Assembly: GCA_037962975.1 (NCBI GenBank)
Contig: CM075675.1
Coordinates: 45,802,501 to 45,866,500 of the forward strand
DNA length: 64,000 nt
Source of the DNA: Clitoria ternatea
Lineage: Eukaryota; Streptophyta; Magnoliopsida; Fabales; Fabaceae
Direction: 5' to 3'
Below the pieces are notes generated by a model, which was not told the DNA's origin, made no database searches, and worked only from the letters and a program-made list of their open reading frames with translations. This document shows, in pieces, positions 58,525 through 64,000 of the stretch (its first letter is position 1; every line of letters begins with the position of its first letter). The translations under genes were made by a program, and so were the position numbers.

Positions 58525-60070
58525 GTTAGTCAAGTGGCCTCAATACTCAAGAGGGGGTGAATTGAGTTTTTAAAACTTTTGCTTAGAAAGCCTTTGAACT
58601 TGATTCCTTTTTCACAAAAGATAATTATATGCAAGAAACAACAAGTATGGTGCAAGAAATGAGATAGAAAAGATGTGCAAAATTCACTTTGGCAATATAT
58701 CAAATACTTGGTATGCAAGAACTTAGCTAAATTAATCAATTTTAAGTAATGCAATCACAACCAAATCAATAACCCAACCAGATGCAAAATGTAAATGCAA
58801 GAGAGTAAGGAAGAAAAGCTTGCGAACCGATATAACGAGTTCCACCAACCTAGTGTACGTCTCACCTTCAAGCAACCCACTTGAAGGATTTCCACTATTG
58901 AAGTTTAGAGATACAAGCTTTGAGCAATTGCAGCTTCCTAGTGTCCCACACTCAAGAACTCAATCCTCACCAACACAAGGGCACCCCACCCAATCTCTCA
59001 AACTCTCAATACCCAAAGGTTGAACCCCAACCTTTGTGACCACTCAAAACTAGAGTGAAGCTTTGTGTTTGGTATTTGTATTTACAAGTAAATAACTCTC
59101 TCAATAGAATAGATATACAATTGAAAGCACTCTCAATCTAATGACTCTTTAAGAGAAGAGAGAATAGGCAAATTCAAGCTCAAAGTTTCAGAATAATGAA
59201 ACTATACACAGAAAACAAACTCACAAGGCATAAGTACAAGCTATGAATGATTTTCCCTTGATTTCTTTTAGTAGCTTGAATGGATGGTGCATTTATAGGC
59301 CTTGGAGATGAGCTTCAGAAGTTCATAGCCCTTGCACAACATGGGTACACGATTAGAAAATAGAGAAGTGAGTTGGATTTGCACTTTAAAAACATTTCCC
59401 CATATTTTGGCACTTATGTAATCGATTACGTCTTGATCTGTAATCGATTACGCCTCGTTGTATTCCATTAATTTAAGTGTCCAGTAGCTGTGTAATCGAT
59501 TACGTCTTTCCTTGTAATCAATTAGTGGTCAGACAGAGTCAATACAATCGATTAGCATACGCCTGTAATCGATTATGCATTATACCTGATGCATTTAATT
59601 TCTGTACGCAGCACTGTAATCGATTGTGTTTTATGTTGTAATCGATTATGAGTGAAATAGAACCAATGTAATCAATTGTCCTAGCCTTGTAATCGATTAG
59701 GCAAAATACCTGATACATTATACCATTTGTTTTAACATTGTAATCGATTATCCTCCTTGTTGTAATCGATTATGTGCATTCCAGAATCAAGGTAATCGAT
59801 TATCCCAGTGCTATAATCGATTAGGACATATACCTGATACATTTTATTTTCTATTTCGCAGCTCTCTAATCGATTAGCTTCATCATGTAATCGATTATCT
59901 TATGCATAAAGCTCAAGTCTGGTCTTTGATTTATTGTAGACTCTTTGTACTTCTTCATTTTAAACTTCCCAGAAGTTTATGCACATGTCATGTCATGATT
60001 CTTCAATTTGTTTACTTTGTCATTATCAAAATTCTGAAATAATTTTAAAACACACATTGACAGTAAGATT
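58525..60070. mobile_element. Retroelement-like non-coding repeat with a TAATCGATTA array
   Basis: The segment starts around TGTTAGTCAAGTGGCCTC with AAGAGGGGGTGAATTGAGTT, a string I associate with repeated legume retroelement sequence. It contains no polyprotein frame. The 67-residue frame at 58820-59023 has no recognisable domain. The right boundary is uncertain and I could not find a target duplication. Confidence 0.4.
59419..59897. repeat. Array of 16 TAATCGATTA-type palindromes
   Basis: Perfect or one-base variants of the 10-base palindrome TAATCGATTA occur 16 times in about 480 bases, usually as TGTAATCGATTA. They come in pairs about 22 bases apart. A longer period of about 124 bases is marked by CCTGATGCATT or CCTGATACATT at 59585, 59709 and 59833. 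Confidence 0.9.
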
Positions 60071-62954
60071 AACCTTAAAGGGATCTCAACTCCTTAATGG
60101 CAAAGGAAAAATTTATAATTGTTAATGTGAAATCCTTTTTTAATGCAATCACCTGAAGACGAATCCTGAATACAATGGAGGTAGTAGTTTCTATGCCTCA
60201 TTTGGTGATGAAATTTATTGATAAAGACAACCACGTAACTAAGGTTGTTTTATAACCACTTTAAGGTTTCAAGCATAATGAGTATAAAAGCCTCATAAAA
60301 TAACTAAGTACCTCTTTATTGTTAAATCAAAGAATTCCATAATTTAGATAATGGTATTTTTATATTACTTAGAATATAAAAATCAACAAATTTACTTTAA
60401 TTCAATATTTGAATAACAACAATACAACAATGAATCGTTTCTCCACTAATAATAGTAGGAAGATAAGTTAAAATAGTCTAACAAAAGTAATATTAAAGTG
60501 ATCAAGTGGTGTTAAAACAATTCAAAAATTTACTTCCCATATATTTGTATCATAATTACACTAAAATTAAATTTTCTACATATATATATATATATATATT
60601 ACCATTTAGAAAATTGTCAATCCAGAATTAAAAAAAAGAACAAGAAAAATTGAGCAAACATGATTGTGATTTCATATTATCATTATTCATACCATACCTA
60701 AAATAAACTAATATTTAATAAATTTTAATTCAAATCAATTAAAAACGAGTTTGAGCGAAGAAAAACCTTCTACCTCATGATTAGTTCATGGTTCAGAAGA
60801 AGAAAAGGGAACCAAGCTTTGAAATTTTGTTGATCACCAATTAACTCGTCCCGATCGCTCCCGAGGCTAAGAAAACTTCACATGTAAGAAGGAAATGGAG
60901 GAAGAGGGCCACAGGCAGAGAGTAATTAGTAGGGAACAATGATAGAAACACTGAAATTTAAAGAAGAAAAAGAAGAGAATGAGAAATTAAAAGGAAAAAT
61001 TGAATACCTTGGTAGTGTGATAAGGTAGACGCAGGTTTAGCATAGTGGAGCACGGTGGTGGAGCTGCTGTCGCGACCAGGATCGTGACAACCAGAGAGAG
61101 AAAAAGGAAAGAAAGAGAGAGAAAGAGAAAGAAAGGGAGAAAGGGAGAAAGGGAAACACCAAAACAAGGAGGATAGCAAGGCGAAAGTCCGAATGGTGGC
61201 GGCCAATAACGTGTGGTGGTTGACGATGATGGGATACGGGTTGGTAGTGATTTCTGGTGGGTAAGATAGAGAGAAAAAAAGTCTCTTTCTCTATTTTTCT
61301 TCTTTTGATTGTTGACAAAAAAAAATGTTCTCTTTTTTTGGTTATGGGTATCTCTCTTATATTTATTTTGTTTTCCTCTTTTGTGTTTCAATTCAAATTT
61401 TAGGGTTTCTCTTTTTTCAACTTATTATATCTTGCCATTTTTATTTTTCCTAGTCTGAGCAATTTTTAGGAAACCAACTTTTCCTCTTTGACCCTTGAGC
61501 CTGGTTATGTTCAATTCCTCCTATAGTATTTTATTACTCTGTTTGAAGAGCCTCCATCTTTCCCAGGATCTGAACATTGCTTCAAATGGGAAAGGAAGGA
61601 CAAAACAAAATAATAATAATAATAATAATAATACAAACAAAAGAGGTGTTCACAATTTCCGTGGAGGGAGAGCTGCACAAAGGAGATGAGGAGGATGAGG
61701 AGAAAGTTGATGGTGGCTGAATTGAGGAAAGGGCTCGCGGGTGGTGGAAAATAGAAGGAGATGAAGGGTTTTTAAAGGTGGTAGTAGTCGTGGAGTAGGA
61801 GGCCGTGAGGGGGGGAGGAGATTGTGAGGTTTGTGGTAGTTATGGTGGCTAGAGATGGGTTGAAGGAGGAGGCTTTGTGGTTGTGGTGGTGGCTGAATTG
61901 AGAAGAAGAAGGAGGGAAAGCAAGTGTGTATGTGTGTGTTTTTAGGAGGGAAGAATGAATGAGAGGTTAAGGAATTAATGAAGTTTGGTTGAAGGAAATG
62001 GGAATTTAAAGGAGAAAGGGAGTAGTTGTGTGGTGCCATATAGGGAGGATAAGGTGTCACGTTGTGGCGCGGTGCGGTGGTACCGGAAAATGGTGGCCGG
62101 AAAAGTTACTTAATGCGTAAGAAATCGGGGATGCTTTAAGTTTTTGGTAACCAGAATTCAGAATAGTTTTTAATAAATCCATAATTAATTTTAGGATGAG
62201 AATTTTAAAAAGTGTCCAACATGAAAGTTGTAGATCTCTATTTTCCCTTTGAAACAGTACATGGCAAGTGAAAATCTAGTAACCGGAGCGAGAGTTACGC
62301 CCGAACCAAGGAAAAGTGCTTCGAGAGCTCCCAAATTTGTAAGGGCTGAAAAGATTAATTTGTTGGGACTTTTCCTTTAAGAATCAGACTTCAAGCCCCT
62401 CATGAAATTGTAGGGGTTTTCGATACAAATACATAGAAAAAATAAGGTGGTTTCAGCATTGTATGAGGGAGATATGTGCGTTTTACTAACACTGGATAGT
62501 GTTGTGATGAGTTTAAAACAACCTTGAAAAGATTGATTAAACTGTACTTGTGGGGTGATAACTAGCCTTTAAAGTCTTCATAAAAGTCATAGATAATTTT
62601 GTTACAAGAATTATGAAATTTGAATCGTGCAAATCAGACATTGTATAAAGGAGTTATGAATTTTCTAGCGAACTATACGCAAATTAACGAGATTAACAAA
62701 CAGGGTTTCGGGGGTACAAATCCTTGATTCTTAATTTGGGAATAATTGGTTGCAAATCGGCGTTCGAGGCTAGAAATATGTTAGGTTTTTCATAAGGAAG
62801 AAACCAAGACAAGAATCTCTTGATTTCACCGTCGTATGCAGAAGTTGTGCTCGAAACACTGAAGGTGTTCGAGTCGAATTCGGGAGTTCCGATTTAACTA
62901 GATGTTTTCTTGGGAAATGAGGTCGATAGGGCTCGAATTAGGGTTGGGTCCTTT
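60071..62954. other. Low-complexity and repeat-derived DNA
   Basis: There is a TA run at 60578-60600, a purine-only (GA/AAG) tract at about 61090-61155 and an AAT microsatellite at about 61608-61634. A G-rich GGTGGTGG stretch lies at 61690-61910. The minus-strand frames at 60958-61391 and 61650-62060 translate to Ser/Leu/Phe- or Pro/His-rich simple sequence and are not convincing genes. Near 62218 ACATGAAAGTTGTAGATC matches, on the other strand, the CTACAACTTTCATG motif of the gypsy LTRs at 4282-8902. This suggests that at least 62080-62950 comes from a related LTR. Confidence 0.45.
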
Positions 62955-64000
62955 TGTAACACCCCTATTTTTATTTTCATATTAAAATTTTGAAGGAATT
63001 AAATTATAGTTTTTTAGAACTTTTTAATCTACGTATTATTTATGATTTTTTGGAATTTTTTGGAATTTTTGAATTATTTTAATAAAATAATATATTTTAA
63101 ATAATTTTAAATTCATATAAAGTGACTTAAAATTAAAAATATTTATAAGAAAATGAATTTAAATTATAAGAAAATTTTTTAAAATCCATTTCAAGTAGAC
63201 TTATCTAAAAATTATCGGTTTGAGAAAAATCTTGATTTTTTTCAATCGTTAAAAAATTAGGAATATATCAATAAATTTTTATTAACAGAAAATTTTAGAT
63301 TTTTAAAATTTAAACTTTATATTACTTATTATAAAATTAGTGAGGACTGATAAAATATCACTAAATTTCAAAAAGGACTGATTTTGAATATTTAAAATAT
63401 ACCGAGTGAAAGGTTACTATTTGGCTTAATAATTATGCCGACAGTTACTATGCAAAATACTGTGTATGTACGAAATTTTCAAAAGATGCACAGTAACCAG
63501 GATTTAAATTTCAGAAAATACACAGTACTTTTATATTAAAATAATGGAATGCATAGTAATTTTCCTTCCTATAAATACTGAAGGAATTCTTTTTTAGAAT
63601 TCACAATTTCAGATTAAGTTTTCTTAATATAGTAGTGCTAGTGAGATAGTGGTGGAAGTAAGAGAGAGAAATAATTTTTTTTTGGAAGAAGGTTCGGCTA
63701 AAATTCTAAGGTAAGAATACGTCTCTCTTATATTTTTTAGAGTTATTTTCATATCGTTTTTAGAAATTTATTATTATACTGAAAATAATATTATTTTAAG
63801 TTACTATTCTGAATAGTAAAATCGATTTCAATAGTAAATTACTATTTAAATAGTAAATTATTATTTACTATTACTATTTATCTTTACTATTCACGTTTTA
63901 CTATTTACCAATACTATTCACAATTTACTATTTACCGTTACTATTTATGATTTACTATTTACCGTTACTATTCATGATTTACTATTTACTGTTACTATTC
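62955..64000 (+). mobile_element. Start of a gypsy-type LTR running past the window end
   Basis: Begins TGTAACACCCC at 62955, a common start of legume gypsy LTRs. A TATAAATA at 63570-63577 lies about 600 bases in. It is followed by a leader and AAGGTAAGAATACG (about 63708), the usual promoter-leader layout on the plus strand. The window ends inside it, so the other end and any internal region cannot be seen. Confidence 0.6.
63886..64000. repeat. 27-bp tandem repeat reaching the window end
   Basis: Units beginning ACTATTCACG start at 63886, 63913, 63940 and 63967, and a fifth begins at 63994. Each contains TTTACTATTTACCG-like sequence. The array lies in the leader part of the LTR and continues beyond the window. 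Confidence 0.85.

Noticed and set aside
61650..62060. 136-residue minus-strand Pro/His/Ser-rich frame
   Set aside because: It comes from a G-rich GGTGGTGG stretch, has no domain and no neighbouring exon, and is probably low-complexity repeat DNA.

Overview
The window is plant nuclear DNA, most likely from a phaseoloid legume. That placement is an inference from the legume-style LTR retrotransposons (TGTAACATCC...TGTTACA ends, TAATCGATTA-rich repeats) and from two intron-containing plant genes. It holds only two intact protein-coding genes. Almost everything else is mobile DNA or its debris.

Left part (1-33800): a block of nested retroelements. Remnants of a PIF/Harbinger DNA transposon lie on both sides (Myb/SANT-like fragment near 1400-1550, DDE transposase fragment at 32281-32653). 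Between them is a four-level nest: a 5S-rRNA-bearing Cassandra-type TRIM (about 3084-26956); inside it a solo LTR (3299-26436, target duplication ACTCT); inside that a minus-strand Ty3/gypsy-type element (4282-24726, duplication GTGAT) with 4.6-kb LTRs and only gag-protease left; and inside its 5' LTR a plus-strand Athila-like element (12764-21721, duplication TAATT) with 3.3-kb LTRs, a tRNA-Asp primer site and a stripped internal region. A second solo LTR follows (27059-31320). These LTRs share a set of short repeated motifs (CCGAGTG, ACACCGCCC, CGCTTGAGCG) in corresponding order and sense although the elements belong to different lineages. This is the most unusual signal in the window.

Middle part (33900-50101): a 14-exon gene for a 578-residue amidohydrolase matching plant LAF3 (phytochrome A signalling). 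All 14 exons join in frame with GT-AG introns. Intron 8 carries a dead chromovirus (40777-46643, duplication GACTT), intron 7 an antisense copia 3' end, and introns 2 and 13 carry MITE-like repeats.

Right part (50102-64000): AT-rich intergenic DNA, then the minus-strand gene for cytosolic ribosomal protein S10 (53143-55322, five exons, 180 residues) with a telo-box and TGGGCY site II motifs upstream. After a hairpin MITE (about 56170-56565) comes a retroelement-like segment with 16 TAATCGATTA-type palindromes (59419-59897), low-complexity DNA, and the start of another LTR at 62955 that runs out of the window. I saw no tRNA gene and no CRISPR array.

The two host genes are unrelated: one acts in light signalling, the other in translation. 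The transposons appear to act only as intron filler and flanking DNA, and no host exon is broken.
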